DNA of 64,000 nucleotides from Bifidobacterium amazonense (GTDB taxonomy: Bacteria > Actinomycetota > Actinomycetes > Actinomycetales > Bifidobacteriaceae), in the NCBI RefSeq assembly GCF_018555435.2, contig NZ_JAFEJT020000002.1, positions 1-64,000 on the forward strand, given 5' to 3'. Below, one piece after another: positions 35,475-44,761 of the stretch. Both the position numbers and the translations under genes were made by a program. The notes under the pieces were generated by a model. It saw only the letters and a list, made by a program, of their open reading frames with translations. It did not search any database and was not told the origin of the DNA. Each line of letters starts with the position of its first letter. Positions within the stretch are counted from its first letter, which is position 1.

Positions 35475-35641
35475 ACAAGGGCGATAAAGTCAGGCCCGGA
35501 ATTGCGGACAGCCCATCGGTCGGCTGGACGCGAGCGCCGCCGCGGCAACGCGGCGACTGCACTTCGGACGGTTTGCCGTTCGGGAAAGGCCGAGGTGCCG
35601 GCTGCGATACGCCGCCGGTGGAAGATTGAGAGGATTATTCA

Positions 35642-37396
35642 ATGACTAACTCGATGAAGGAGCGCCTGTTTGCGGCTGGCGCCGTCGTGTCGGCAGTGGC
35701 CATGCTGCTGTCCGGCTGCGGTGCGAACAACTCCAACACCAACAGCTCTGACAACGGCAGCAACACCACCGCCTCCACTCAGGAGGAGCCGGCCGAGGGC
35801 ATCGACATCGCCAACTGGAAGGGCACCCTGCCGACCCCGGACGTGTCCAAGACCTACAACAACCCGCAGGAGCGCGACAACATCAAGGACGGCGGCACCC
35901 TGACGCTGGGCACCACCTACACCGCCAACTGGAACTCCCTGAACACCGACGGCAACACGCTGTACATGGGCACCTTCTGGCAGCTCTACATGCCGCAGCT
36001 GTGGGACTACACCGCTGACGGCGAAGTCTCCCCGAACCCGGACTTCCTGTCCAAGGTCGAGGTCACCAGCTCTGATCCGCTGGTTGTGACCTACGACATC
36101 AACCCGAAGGCCAAGTGGAACGATGGTACCGACATCACTTGGAAGGACTTCGAGTCCACTTGGAAGACCTCCAACGGCAAGGACGCTAACTACACCCCGG
36201 CTTCCACCGACGGCTACGACAAGATCGCCAGCGTCAAGGCCGGTACCAGCGACAAGCAGGCCGTGGTCACCTTCTCCGAGCCGTACTATCCGTACCAGGC
36301 GCTGTTCCAGAACCTGCTGAACCACAACTCGCTGGACGCCAAGACCTACACCTCCGGCTGGATCGACAACCCGCACAACGAGTGGGCCGCCGGCCCGTTC
36401 AAGGTGCAGTCCACCGACAAGGACAGCACCGTGTTCGTCCCGAACGAGAAGTGGTGGGGCGAGAAGCCGAAGCTGGAGAAGATCACCTTCAAGTACATGG
36501 AGGACGCCGCCGCGCTCAACGCCTTCAAGAACGGCGAGCTTGACTCCATCTCCGCTGGCTCCAAGGACAACCTGGCCGCCATCAAGAGCATGAAGGACAT
36601 CCAGCTGCGCCTCGGCTACTCGCTGGCCACCTACGTGTTCACCTACAACACCAAGGCCGGCGCCCTGAAGGACATCGCCGTGCGCAAGGCCATCAGCCAG
36701 GCGTTCGACAACGAGACCTGGAACAAGATCGCCTACCAGGGCATGGACTGGAACCCGGAGCGCCCGGGCTCTGAGGTCTTCCTGCAGTTCCAGAAGGGCT
36801 ACAAGAACAACCTCCCGGCCGACGCCCAGAAGTACAGCGTCGACGCCGCCAAGAAGACCATGGAAGACGCCGGCTACAAGCTCGGCTCCGATGGCTACTA
36901 CGCGAAGGACGGCAAGACCGTCGAGGTCTCCTACGTCTACTACGGTGACTCCTCCACCACCAAGGCCAATGCCCTCGCCTACCAGGCCATGATGAAGAAG
37001 GCCGGCATCAAGGTGAAGGTCGACAACCGCGCCACCTCGCAGTGGTCCGACGATATGTCCAAGCACAACTACGAAGTGATGGGCATGGGCTGGACCGCGA
37101 CCAACCCGTTCGGCCAGACCTCCATCGTCCAGCTCTACGGCTCTGACTCGCCGTCCAACTACGCGCAGATCGGTTCCGACGAGGTCGACAAGCTCGCCGC
37201 CATCCCGGGCACCATCGAAGATAACGATAAGGCTGTCGAGGCCGGCAACAAGGCCGAGGCCGCCGCGTTCGAGCTCTACGGCACCATCCCGACGGACACC
37301 CCGCCGAGCTACGTCGCCGTCAAGAAGGGCCTCGCCAACTACGGCCCCGCCGGCTTCCAGACCAAGCACTGGGAGAACATCGGCTGGCAGAAGTGA
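35642..37396 (+). CDS. Oligopeptide ABC importer, substrate-binding lipoprotein (family 5)
   Basis: 584 aa. The signal peptide ends in lipobox LLSGC. After a Ser/Asn/Thr-rich linker the family-5 extracellular solute-binding fold begins (KDGGTLTLGTTYTANWNSLN; AKWNDGTDITWKDFESTW; PFKVQSTDKDS). It delivers peptides to the permeases encoded upstream, although its gene has its own transcription unit behind a terminator, so it may be made in excess. A second in-frame ATG four codons on is the alternative start. Confidence 0.92.
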   Translation: MTNSMKERLFAAGAVVSAVAMLLSGCGANNSNTNSSDNGSNTTASTQEEPAEGIDIANWKGTLPTPDVSKTYNNPQERDNIKDGGTLTLGTTYTANWNSLNTDGNTLYMGTFWQLYMPQLWDYTADGEVSPNPDFLSKVEVTSSDPLVVTYDINPKAKWNDGTDITWKDFESTWKTSNGKDANYTPASTDGYDKIASVKAGTSDKQAVVTFSEPYYPYQALFQNLLNHNSLDAKTYTSGWIDNPHNEWAAGPFKVQSTDKDSTVFVPNEKWWGEKPKLEKITFKYMEDAAALNAFKNGELDSISAGSKDNLAAIKSMKDIQLRLGYSLATYVFTYNTKAGALKDIAVRKAISQAFDNETWNKIAYQGMDWNPERPGSEVFLQFQKGYKNNLPADAQKYSVDAAKKTMEDAGYKLGSDGYYAKDGKTVEVSYVYYGDSSTTKANALAYQAMMKKAGIKVKVDNRATSQWSDDMSKHNYEVMGMGWTATNPFGQTSIVQLYGSDSPSNYAQIGSDEVDKLAAIPGTIEDNDKAVEAGNKAEAAAFELYGTIPTDTPPSYVAVKKGLANYGPAGFQTKHWENIGWQK

Positions 37397-37448
37397 GCAT
37401 GATCCGCGCATAACGCGCGAGGAACCAACTTCTACTTAGGGCATCGGG

Positions 37449-37484
37449 AAGGGTCCCTGCAGTTCGCTGCAGGGACCCTTTCTT
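37449..37484 (+). terminator. Terminator after the binding-protein gene
   Basis: 14-bp perfect stem AAGGGTCCCTGCAG / CTGCAGGGACCCTT with TTCG loop, followed by TCTT. Confidence 0.88.
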
Positions 37485-37544
37485 GTATCCGGAATCGCGC
37501 TGCGCGCGATGCTGAGCGTATTGACGGCGCTATTGCGCCGTGAC

Positions 37545-37690
37545 GCTCCCCAGTCAGCCTAGCGGCTGACAGCCCCCTCAGCCGAGGGGGCTCCTGTGGC
37601 TCCGACGGCGCCGATACCATGCAACGGCATTGATGTCGCAGGAGCTCCCTCTGACGAGGGAGCTGGCCGCCGCAGGCGGACTGAGGGAGA
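37545..37690. repeat. REP-like palindromic elements, copy B
   Basis: Two related palindromes, GCCCCCTCAGCCGAGGGGGC and GGAGCTCCCTCTGACGAGGG, with outer parts such as CAGTCAGCC and CCGCCGCAGGCGG. They fill part of the 621-bp gap before the exporter genes; no gene is visible there. Confidence 0.65.
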
Positions 37691-38017
37691 GAATGCGGCA
37701 CACCAGTGCCGCTGGCAAACGCGGCATCGCGCGCGGCGCGAATCCTTGATTTCGCGACGGGCGGAAAAGGGGTTGAATCGTTGCAAAGTCGCGGCAACAC
37801 GCACGGAATCAACGGGTTGAAATCACCTGCCGTTCGCATAGACTAGACGGCGTTTGCGAATCCGAACAGGGGTTTCGGCCGGCGAGGAGAGCGTCGGTTG
37901 CGGAATACTCGAGAAACACGACGGTCGTGAATCGTGGCGGCAGCGAATGCCGCGTGCGGTGGGAGAAGCCGCACAGTAACTACAAGCAAACAAACAAGAA
38001 TGCGGGGATTTCCTCAC

Positions 38018-39865
38018 ATGTACGTCGACCCGACGAAAAACCAAGACAAGGGCAATCTGCGTTGGATCCTGCCCTACTGCAAACCCGACCTTCCGCGCGT
38101 GGCGGGAGCGCTCGTACTGTTCTGCGCGAACAACACGATGGCGCTGACCATCCCGCTCCTTTCCGGCATGCTCGTCGACCAGGTCATCACGCAGGGCCAC
38201 ACCGAACGGCTCGCGCACCTGTGCATGCTCATGATCGTGTTCACCATCATCCGCGTCGGCTCCCGATACGGCTACCAGATGTGGATGGAACGCTTCGGCC
38301 AGAACTCCGTCTACCGTCTCGTCTCCGACGAATACGAGAAGCTGCACGAACTCGACTTCACATACTTCAACCACACGCGCACCGGCGACATCATGAGCCG
38401 CCTGACCTCCGACACCGACGCCATCCGCCACGCGCTGAGCTGGGTGAGCTACAACGTGCTCGACTGCGTGGTCATGTTCATCGGCGCGCTGTGCGTCATG
38501 TTTTCGATCGACTGGCGACTCGCGCTCGCGCTTGCCTGCGTCACGCCGTTCATCTTCATCCTCACGCGCGGCCTGTCCACGCACGCCCACCCGCTGTTCT
38601 TCGCGATCCGCAACTCGCTCGCAAGCCTCAACTCGATGGTCGAGGAGAACATCGAAGGCAATCGCGTCGTCAAGGCGTTCGTGCGCGAACCGTACGAAAC
38701 GCAGAAGTTCGACGAGCACAACGACGACTACATGCAGCGCAACATGGCGCTCGCGTACAACTCGCGCAAGTACATGCCGTGGCTCGACGGCCTCGGCTTC
38801 AGCCTGCAGCTCATCACGCTCGGCTTCGGCGGCTATCTGGTCATCACCGGCAACATGACGCTCGGCAACCTCGTCAGCTTCAACTCGTTCCTGTGGATGA
38901 TCGACGGCCCCGTCCGACAGTCCGGCTGGCTCATCAACGACTGGCAGCGCTTCAACGCCAGCTGTATCAAGATCAGGAAGCTCCTGACAGCACAGTCGCG
39001 CATCGTCGAAAAGCCCGACGCGGAGGCCGCCGTCAAGCAGGCCGTGACCATCGCCGAACAGGTCGGCGCGGCGCATCCGCCGACCCCCGACCGCATCAGC
39101 GGCGAAATCCGCTTCGACCACGTCAGCTTCGCGTTCCCCGACGACCCGGACACGCCGATCCTCAAGGACATCGACTTCTCCATCCCGGCGGGCAGCAAGC
39201 TCGGCATCCTCGGCGAAACCGGCGCGGGCAAGTCCACGCTCGTCAACCTCATCTCGCGCTTCTACGACCCGACCGTCGGCCACGTGCTCATCGACGGCAT
39301 CGACGCGCGCGACTGGCCGCTCGCCACGCTGCGCTCGCAAGTGTGCATCGTCGCGCAGGACACGTTCCTGTTCTCCGACACGATCGGCAGCAACATCGGC
39401 TTCGGCGCGAACAACGACGCGGCCCACGACGAACGCTACATCCAGCGCATGGCGCGCATCGCCGGCGCGGACAGCTTCATCCAGTCCATGCCGGAAGGCT
39501 ACAACACGGTCGTCGGCGAACGCGGCGTCGGCCTGTCCGGCGGCCAGAAGCAGCGCCTGTCGCTCGCCCGCGCGCTCGCGGACGACCCGAGCATCCTGAT
39601 CATGGACGACACGACGTCGGCCGTGGACATGGAAACCGAGGCGGAAATCCAGCAGCATCTGCGCGAAATGGACGGCGGCAAGACGATCATCACGATCGCG
39701 CACCGCATCTCGTCGGTCAAGGACTCCGACCTGATTCTCGTGCTCGAACACGGCCGCATCGTCGAACGCGGCACGCACGAGGAGCTCGTCGCCGCGCACG
39801 GACGCTACTGGGAGATCTACCACAAGCAGCTGGGCCTGCAGTCCGGCGCGTCGCAGGGCTTCTGA
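38018..39865 (+). CDS. ABC exporter half with degenerate ATPase site
   Basis: 615 aa. Six membrane helices (residues about 20-310), then an ATPase domain with Walker A GETGAGKST, signature LSGGQKQRLS and Walker B ILIMDDTTSAVD. The catalytic Glu after Walker B is Asp here, as in the degenerate site of heterodimeric exporters such as BmrCD or TM287/288. The start MYVDPTKNQD is chosen with GGGGA about 9 bases upstream; a Met six codons earlier is possible. It pairs with the next gene. The cargo could be a drug, lipid or peptide; a 42-residue peptide gene lies just downstream. Confidence 0.9.
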   Translation: MYVDPTKNQDKGNLRWILPYCKPDLPRVAGALVLFCANNTMALTIPLLSGMLVDQVITQGHTERLAHLCMLMIVFTIIRVGSRYGYQMWMERFGQNSVYRLVSDEYEKLHELDFTYFNHTRTGDIMSRLTSDTDAIRHALSWVSYNVLDCVVMFIGALCVMFSIDWRLALALACVTPFIFILTRGLSTHAHPLFFAIRNSLASLNSMVEENIEGNRVVKAFVREPYETQKFDEHNDDYMQRNMALAYNSRKYMPWLDGLGFSLQLITLGFGGYLVITGNMTLGNLVSFNSFLWMIDGPVRQSGWLINDWQRFNASCIKIRKLLTAQSRIVEKPDAEAAVKQAVTIAEQVGAAHPPTPDRISGEIRFDHVSFAFPDDPDTPILKDIDFSIPAGSKLGILGETGAGKSTLVNLISRFYDPTVGHVLIDGIDARDWPLATLRSQVCIVAQDTFLFSDTIGSNIGFGANNDAAHDERYIQRMARIAGADSFIQSMPEGYNTVVGERGVGLSGGQKQRLSLARALADDPSILIMDDTTSAVDMETEAEIQQHLREMDGGKTIITIAHRISSVKDSDLILVLEHGRIVERGTHEELVAAHGRYWEIYHKQLGLQSGASQGF

Positions 39866-39957
39866 CCGGCGCCGCCGCCCGGCCGGCGTCCGGCCGACAG
39901 GCGATCGCAACAAACAAGACCAAGCCAAGACCAAAGCATTCCCAAGGAAAAGGAATC

Positions 39958-41757
39958 ATGGCACAACGCAATACGTACCGCGAGGATGAGGAACTCGAGG
40001 AGTCCATCAACTTCCACGACATCCTGCGCGTCGGCAAATATCTCAAACCGTACCTCGGGCAGGTGGCCCGCATCCTCGTCGTCGTCGTGTCGATGAGCTG
40101 CATCGCCGTGTCCGTGCCGTACTTGACCAAAATCATGATCGACGAGGCGATCCCGCACAAGGACCTCGGCCAGCTCGGCACGCTCGCCGGACTGCTCGCC
40201 TGCCTGATCGTCGTCTACGAGCTCTGCCTGCGCTACCGCACCGTGTCCATCACGCGCGTCGGCCAGCTCATGCTCAAGGACATGCGCCGTGACATCTTCA
40301 CGCACATCCAGACGCTGCCGTTCAGCTACTTCGACTCGCGCCCGCACGGCAAGATCCTCATCCGCGTGGTCAACTACGTGAACACGCTGTCGGACACGCT
40401 CTCGTCGGGCCTGATCAACGTGATCTCCGACGTGTTCACGTTCATCATCACGCTCGTGGTGATGTTCGTGATCGACTGGAAGCTCGCGCTGTGGAGCCTC
40501 GTGCTGTTCCCCGCGCTCATCATCTGGGTGTACGTGCTCAAGATCTTCCAGCGCCGGGCCTTCCAGAAGCTGTCCAACAAGCAGTCGAACCTCAACGCGT
40601 ACATCCACGAGTCGATTGCCGGCGTGAAGACCACGCAGACGTTCGCGCAGGAGAAGTCTCAGTTCGAAACGTTCCAGCAGCAGCAGGGCGAGGTGCGTTC
40701 CGCGTGGATGAAGGCCGTGCACATCCAGTTCCTCATGTGGCCGGGCGTGCAGACCATCTCCGTGATGACCATCGCGTTCATCTACTTCGTGGGCGTGACC
40801 GGCTTCGGTGGCGTGAACGTGACCACGGGCGTGCTCATCGCGTTCGTCGGCTACGCGAACAACTTCTGGAACCCGGTCATCAACATCGGCAACTTCTACA
40901 ACCAGCTCATCACCTGCTCCGCGTACCTCGAGCGCATCTTCGAAACGCTCGACGTGGTCCCGGAGATCGAGAACAAGCCGAACGCGGTCGACCTGCCACA
41001 GATCCGCGGTCGCGTCGACTTCAACGACGTCGTGTTCCGCTACGAGGAGGGCGGCCGCAACATCCTCAACCTGGTCGACTTCCACGTCGAGCCAGGCAAG
41101 ACGATCGCGCTGGTCGGCCCGACCGGCGCCGGCAAGACGACGATCATCAGCCTGCTGTCGCGCTTCTACGACGTGTCGGAAGGGTCGGTGACGATCGACG
41201 GCTACGACGTGCGCGACGTGACGCTCGAATCGCTGCGCAAGCAGATGGGCGTGATGCTGCAGGACACGTTCATCTTCTCCGGCAACGTGCGCGAGAACAT
41301 CCGCTACGGCAAGCTCGACGCGACCGACGAGGAGATCGAGGCGGCGGCGAAGGCGGTGCATGCGCACGAGTTCATCATGGAGCTGCCCGACGGCTACGAC
41401 ACGGTGGTGGAGGAGCGCGGTTCGACCCTGTCGGCCGGACAGCGTCAGCTCATCGCGTTCGCGCGCGTGCTGCTCGCCGACCCGCGCATCCTGATCCTCG
41501 ACGAGGCGACGTCGAACATCGACACGCGCACCGAGGAGGCGCTGCAGGCTGGCCTCGCGCACCTGCTCAAGGGCCGCACGAGCTTCATCATCGCGCACCG
41601 ACTGTCGACGATCGAGAACGCGGACGAGATCTTCTACATCGACCACGGCCAGATCGTCGAGCACGGCTCGCACAAGGAGCTGCTCAAGGAGAAGGGCGCG
41701 TACTACCGGCTCTACGAGTCGCAGTACGCGATGATCCGCGTGGCGCAGGGGCAGTAG
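39958..41757 (+). CDS. ABC exporter half with canonical ATPase site
   Basis: 599 aa. Hydrophilic N-terminus (about 30 residues), six membrane helices, then an ATPase domain with Walker A GPTGAGKTT, signature LSAGQRQL, Walker B ILILDEATSNID and the switch His in IIAHRLS. This half keeps the catalytic Glu, so with the preceding protein it forms a typical asymmetric heterodimer. AAAAGGA lies 4-5 bases before the ATG, and the gap to the first half is 92 bp. A hairpin follows the stop. Confidence 0.92.
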   Translation: MAQRNTYREDEELEESINFHDILRVGKYLKPYLGQVARILVVVVSMSCIAVSVPYLTKIMIDEAIPHKDLGQLGTLAGLLACLIVVYELCLRYRTVSITRVGQLMLKDMRRDIFTHIQTLPFSYFDSRPHGKILIRVVNYVNTLSDTLSSGLINVISDVFTFIITLVVMFVIDWKLALWSLVLFPALIIWVYVLKIFQRRAFQKLSNKQSNLNAYIHESIAGVKTTQTFAQEKSQFETFQQQQGEVRSAWMKAVHIQFLMWPGVQTISVMTIAFIYFVGVTGFGGVNVTTGVLIAFVGYANNFWNPVINIGNFYNQLITCSAYLERIFETLDVVPEIENKPNAVDLPQIRGRVDFNDVVFRYEEGGRNILNLVDFHVEPGKTIALVGPTGAGKTTIISLLSRFYDVSEGSVTIDGYDVRDVTLESLRKQMGVMLQDTFIFSGNVRENIRYGKLDATDEEIEAAAKAVHAHEFIMELPDGYDTVVEERGSTLSAGQRQLIAFARVLLADPRILILDEATSNIDTRTEEALQAGLAHLLKGRTSFIIAHRLSTIENADEIFYIDHGQIVEHGSHKELLKEKGAYYRLYESQYAMIRVAQGQ

Positions 41758-41822
41758 CGGGCTCTTCTTTCTGGGCTCTGGGCTCGGGTGTCTCCGGGCT
41801 CCGGTCCTCTTTAGGCTCTGTA

Positions 41823-41864
41823 GGCGGGGCATATCCTTCCGGATTGCGGAGGATATGCCCCGCC
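41823..41864 (+). terminator. Hairpin after the exporter genes
   Basis: 15-bp perfect stem GGCGGGGCATATCCT / AGGATATGCCCCGCC with a 12-base loop, followed by TTCTGCGTT. Confidence 0.65.
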
Positions 41865-41911
41865 TTCTGCGTTCCGCGGGGCATTTCGACGAAGTTCTGG
41901 CCAGTCGCCCA

Positions 41912-42075
41912 CGTTGAGATGGGTGTGAGCGTTGGTGATTGGCGATATCCTGACCGTTTTGCCACGCTGAGAGGTGTGAGCGTGGTGTTGTGGTGATGTT
42001 CTAGCCGTTTTCCCACGCTGAGGTGGGTGTGAGCGTGGGGTATTGGCGAAGGGCTGTCCGATTTGCCACGCAAAG
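41912..42075. repeat. Tandem array, units of 53, 51 and 53 bp
   Basis: Units start with CGTTGAG or CGCTGAG at 41912, 41965 and 42016 and a last partial CGCAAAGG at 42069. Each contains GTGTGAGCGTKGG and ends GACCGTTTTGCCA or a close variant. The unit is the same as in the array at 48953-49322. Confidence 0.85.
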
Positions 42076-42266
42076 GGGTGATTGACGGTGCGTCAATCGT
42101 GAACAGAATGTAAATATCATCGTGAAAGCCGATGAATATGACAAAGATACGACGAAATCGGCATGCGCGGCGCAACGGGGCGGCATATGCTGAAGCCATA
42201 ACCGAAGATAGAGCAACCGAAAACAACAACCGTTCACAAACGGCATGACACGGAAAGGAGTCCATC

Positions 42267-42395
42267 ATGATGGACGAAGAAATGATGAACAAGGCTCTGC
42301 GTTCCCCGCTGGCCGCGAACGACCCGTCGCTCGGATACTACGCGCTCTCGCAGGCCGCCTGGAAGGCCATCAAGCACTTCGCTGGCCGCAAGTAA
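42267..42395 (+). CDS. Small protein, 42 aa, next to the ABC exporter
   Basis: Starts MMDEEMMNKALRS and ends AWKAIKHFAGRK. The ribosome binding site GAAAGGAG stands 6 bases before the first ATG, among the best in the window, and a strong terminator follows at 42538. The N-terminal third is acidic and Met-rich, the centre (LAANDPSLGYYALSQAA) is neutral, and the end is basic and can form an amphipathic helix. No cysteine, no signal peptide, no double-Gly leader site. Codon use has the GC-rich third positions of its neighbours. I do not recognise a family. Its position makes an exported peptide possible, which is inference. Confidence 0.7.
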   Translation: MMDEEMMNKALRSPLAANDPSLGYYALSQAAWKAIKHFAGRK

Positions 42396-42537
42396 GCGCC
42401 GCCCGGCGTCGCGTCGCCGCAAACCGCGCATCGCAGACGCATACAGACTTTCTTGAACTTCAACGCTCGCCGGCGTAAGGATCTCCGCCGATCATCGATC
42501 GGACGCAGGAACCGCGTAACGGCAGCCGACCGACAGA

Positions 42538-42579
42538 CCCCGGCATCCGCACTTTAACGCGGATGCCGGGGCCTTTTTT
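42538..42579 (+). terminator. Terminator after the 42-aa gene
   Basis: 13-bp perfect stem CCCCGGCATCCGC / GCGGATGCCGGGG followed by CCTTTTTT. Confidence 0.92.
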
Positions 42580-42615
42580 GCATGGTCTTGTCTGCCCCTC
42601 GAAATGTTTGTCGTC

Positions 42616-42644
42616 GTGAGGGGGCCGAGGCTCCGCCGGCATCA
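42616..42644. repeat. REP-like element, truncated copy C
   Basis: Inverse of the left 29 bp of copy A (GTGAGGGGGCCGAGGCTCCG here), with one mismatch near the end. It lies in the 497-bp gap before the next binding-protein gene; nothing else is evident in that gap. Confidence 0.7.
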
Positions 42645-42892
42645 GCGGCGTTATCGAGTGTCTCACGCGATGGTATGAGTCGCCAGCCGCCATGCGGACG
42701 CCATCCCGTATACCAATAAGCTATAGCGTGCGTGAAAACGTTGGAACCACGCCGTTTTCGGGCACTCCGTGTCGTTTCCCTCCGAAACGTTGACCGGCTA
42801 GTGTACATTACAACGACATTCATCGGTTCGGCACGGTATGGAACCACGCCCGCCCGTGAACGCCCGTCATACAGGAAACGAGAGGGAAGAAC

Positions 42893-44536
42893 ATGGCCAC
42901 CACGCAACGCAACGTATTCAGGAAGGTGATCGCGCCCATCGCGCTGGCGCTGTCACTCGCGCTCGCCGTCGCCGGCTGCGGCGCAAGCTCGAACAACACC
43001 GCCAACCAGCCGAGCGAAACCGGTGCGAAGACCACCACCGGCACCGCCGTCAAGGATCTCAAGATCGCCAGCGCCTCCGCCGTGAGCACGCTGAGCGTCA
43101 ACCAGGAGGCCGGCAGCGCCAACTACCAGCTCGCCGCGCTCTATCAGGAAGGTCTCACCGGCGTGGACGCCACCGGCAAGGTCGTGCCGGCGCTCGCCGA
43201 AAAGTGGAGCAGCACCGACAACAAGACGTGGGTGTTCGACATCCGCCAGGGCGTCAAGCTGCACGACGGCAGCTCGCTGACCACCGACGACATCGTCGAC
43301 TCGATCAACACCGCCCGCGACTCCAAGCTGTCGCCGGGCCTGTCCGTCTACTGGCCGGACTACGTCGACAAGGTCGAGAAGACCGGCGAATGGCAGATCA
43401 CCATCACGCTCAAGACCCCGCAGACCGAATTCCCGACGCAGGTCTCGAACGTGGCCGGCCTGTTCGTCACGTCCAAGAAGTTCCGCGAGGAGTCCGGCTC
43501 CGACTACGGTTCGGCCAGCAAGCTGATCGTGGGCACCGGCCCGTACCAGGTCACCGAATTCGACCCGTCCAGCCACGTCACGCTCAAGAAGTTCAAGGAC
43601 TACTGGGGCGAGAACGACGGCCCCGACACCGTGCGCGTCGACTTCATCACCGAGGACTCCACCCGACTGCTCGCCTTCCAGGAAGGCAAGGTCGACGCCT
43701 CGTTCAACGTGCCCGTCACCAGCGTGAGCCAGTGGAGCAAGGACGGCGCCCAGGTCACCGCCTACTCCGACCGCTCCTACTACGGCCTGACCTTCGACCA
43801 GGGCGTCAAGCCGTTCGACGACATCCACGTGCGCAAGGCGTTCTCCTACGCGTTCGACAAGTCCGGCGTCGTCAAGGGCATCCTCAAGGGCTACGGCGAG
43901 GTCGCCACCGGCATCGACTCCCCGGAGCAGCTCGCCGGCTGGACCGACAACGACAAGGACAAGGCCGCCGAGAAGGTCAAGGACCTCGGCGCGCTCGACT
44001 ACGACATCGACAAGGCCAAGGACGAGCTCAAGCAGTCCTCGCAGGCGTCCGGCTTCACCACCACGCTCACCTACCCGACCGGCTACCCGGCCGTCGGCAA
44101 GGCGTCCCTCGCGCTCGCCGAATCGCTCAAGTCGATCGGCGTGACGCTCAACGTCAAGGAGATCCCGCTCGAGCAGTGGCTGAGCGAGGTCGGCAACGGC
44201 AAGCAGGGCGTCGCGTGGATGATCTACAACCCGACCACCCCGCAGCCGAACGAGATCACCTCGTGGCTGCTCGCCGCCGGCGGCGCGGGCGCGAACCCGG
44301 CCAACTGGACCGACGCGGACGTGGCCGCGCAGACCGACAAGATCGGCACGCTCACCGACACGGACGAGAAGCTGCAGATCGTGCTCGACACCACCAAGAC
44401 CGCGCTCGAGCAGGACATCTACTCGCCGGTCTACTGGGGCAAGGCCGCGGTCGCGACCAAGAAGGGTCTGGGCCTCAAGAACATCGACACGTTCTGGCTC
44501 GGCACCAACTGGGCCGCCGATTTCGTGGAACAGTAA
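42893..44536 (+). CDS. Peptide/nickel-type ABC importer, binding lipoprotein (family 5)
   Basis: 547 aa. Signal peptide with lipobox AVAGC, then a Ser/Asn linker and a family-5 solute-binding fold (ALYQEGLTGVDATGKVVPAL; GVKLHDGSSLTTDDIVDSI; GTGPYQVTEFDPSSHV). It is clearly different from the 584-aa binding protein at 35.6 kb. It heads an operon with two permeases and a fused ATPase, so the system is complete. The cargo may be di/oligopeptides; a metal or sugar ligand cannot be excluded from the family alone. Confidence 0.9.
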   Translation: MATTQRNVFRKVIAPIALALSLALAVAGCGASSNNTANQPSETGAKTTTGTAVKDLKIASASAVSTLSVNQEAGSANYQLAALYQEGLTGVDATGKVVPALAEKWSSTDNKTWVFDIRQGVKLHDGSSLTTDDIVDSINTARDSKLSPGLSVYWPDYVDKVEKTGEWQITITLKTPQTEFPTQVSNVAGLFVTSKKFREESGSDYGSASKLIVGTGPYQVTEFDPSSHVTLKKFKDYWGENDGPDTVRVDFITEDSTRLLAFQEGKVDASFNVPVTSVSQWSKDGAQVTAYSDRSYYGLTFDQGVKPFDDIHVRKAFSYAFDKSGVVKGILKGYGEVATGIDSPEQLAGWTDNDKDKAAEKVKDLGALDYDIDKAKDELKQSSQASGFTTTLTYPTGYPAVGKASLALAESLKSIGVTLNVKEIPLEQWLSEVGNGKQGVAWMIYNPTTPQPNEITSWLLAAGGAGANPANWTDADVAAQTDKIGTLTDTDEKLQIVLDTTKTALEQDIYSPVYWGKAAVATKKGLGLKNIDTFWLGTNWAADFVEQ

Positions 44537-44553
44537 GGAACCATGAACCAGAG

Positions 44554-44613
44554 CCGTACGGAACCGTGCGGAGCCGTGCGAAACCGTACGGCACCGTGCG
44601 GAACGGTACGGAT
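44554..44613. repeat. Six 10-bp tandem repeats
   Basis: Units of the form CCGTRCGGAA repeat six times right after the binding-protein stop. Each unit is nearly self-complementary (CCGTACGG). Confidence 0.85.
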
Positions 44614-44666
44614 AACCGCAAGGATGTAGACTGCGGTAATACGTAGTGCCTGCAGCCATACGGCGC

Positions 44667-44711
44667 GCATCTGCTCCCCCTGACAGTCCGGCTGTCAGGG
44701 GGAGCAGATGC
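44667..44711 (+). terminator. 20-bp intercistronic hairpin in the importer operon
   Basis: Perfect 20-bp arms GCATCTGCTCCCCCTGACAG / CTGTCAGGGGGAGCAGATGC with a 5-base loop, no T-run. It lies between the binding-protein gene and the permease genes, as does the hairpin at 14791 in the sugar importer, and probably protects the upstream message. Confidence 0.75.
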
Positions 44712-44761
44712 GTATGGGGAACCATGCAAGGATCGATGAGAACGATGGAGGGGAGGAACCG

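Noticed and set aside
31880..35548. Minus-strand open frame of 1222 codons
   Set aside because: It lies antisense to the OppC-type and fused ATPase genes, which have clear motifs. High GC makes long antisense frames common; its protein is rich in Arg, Val and His without any domain.
37927..41757. Plus-strand frame of 1276 codons joining both exporter genes
   Set aside because: Its first 680 codons are an out-of-frame shadow of the first exporter half; only the last 599 codons from 39958 are the real second half.
42790..42820. TGTACATTACAACGAC as another copy of the arabinan-locus operator
   Set aside because: It matches only in half and lacks the CGATG core at the right distance; no matching promoter is found.
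44708..44761. ATG at 44708 as start of the DppB-type permease
   Set aside because: It lies in the right arm of a 20-bp hairpin and has no free ribosome site; the TTG at 44762 has GGGGAGGA and gives the usual permease N-terminus.
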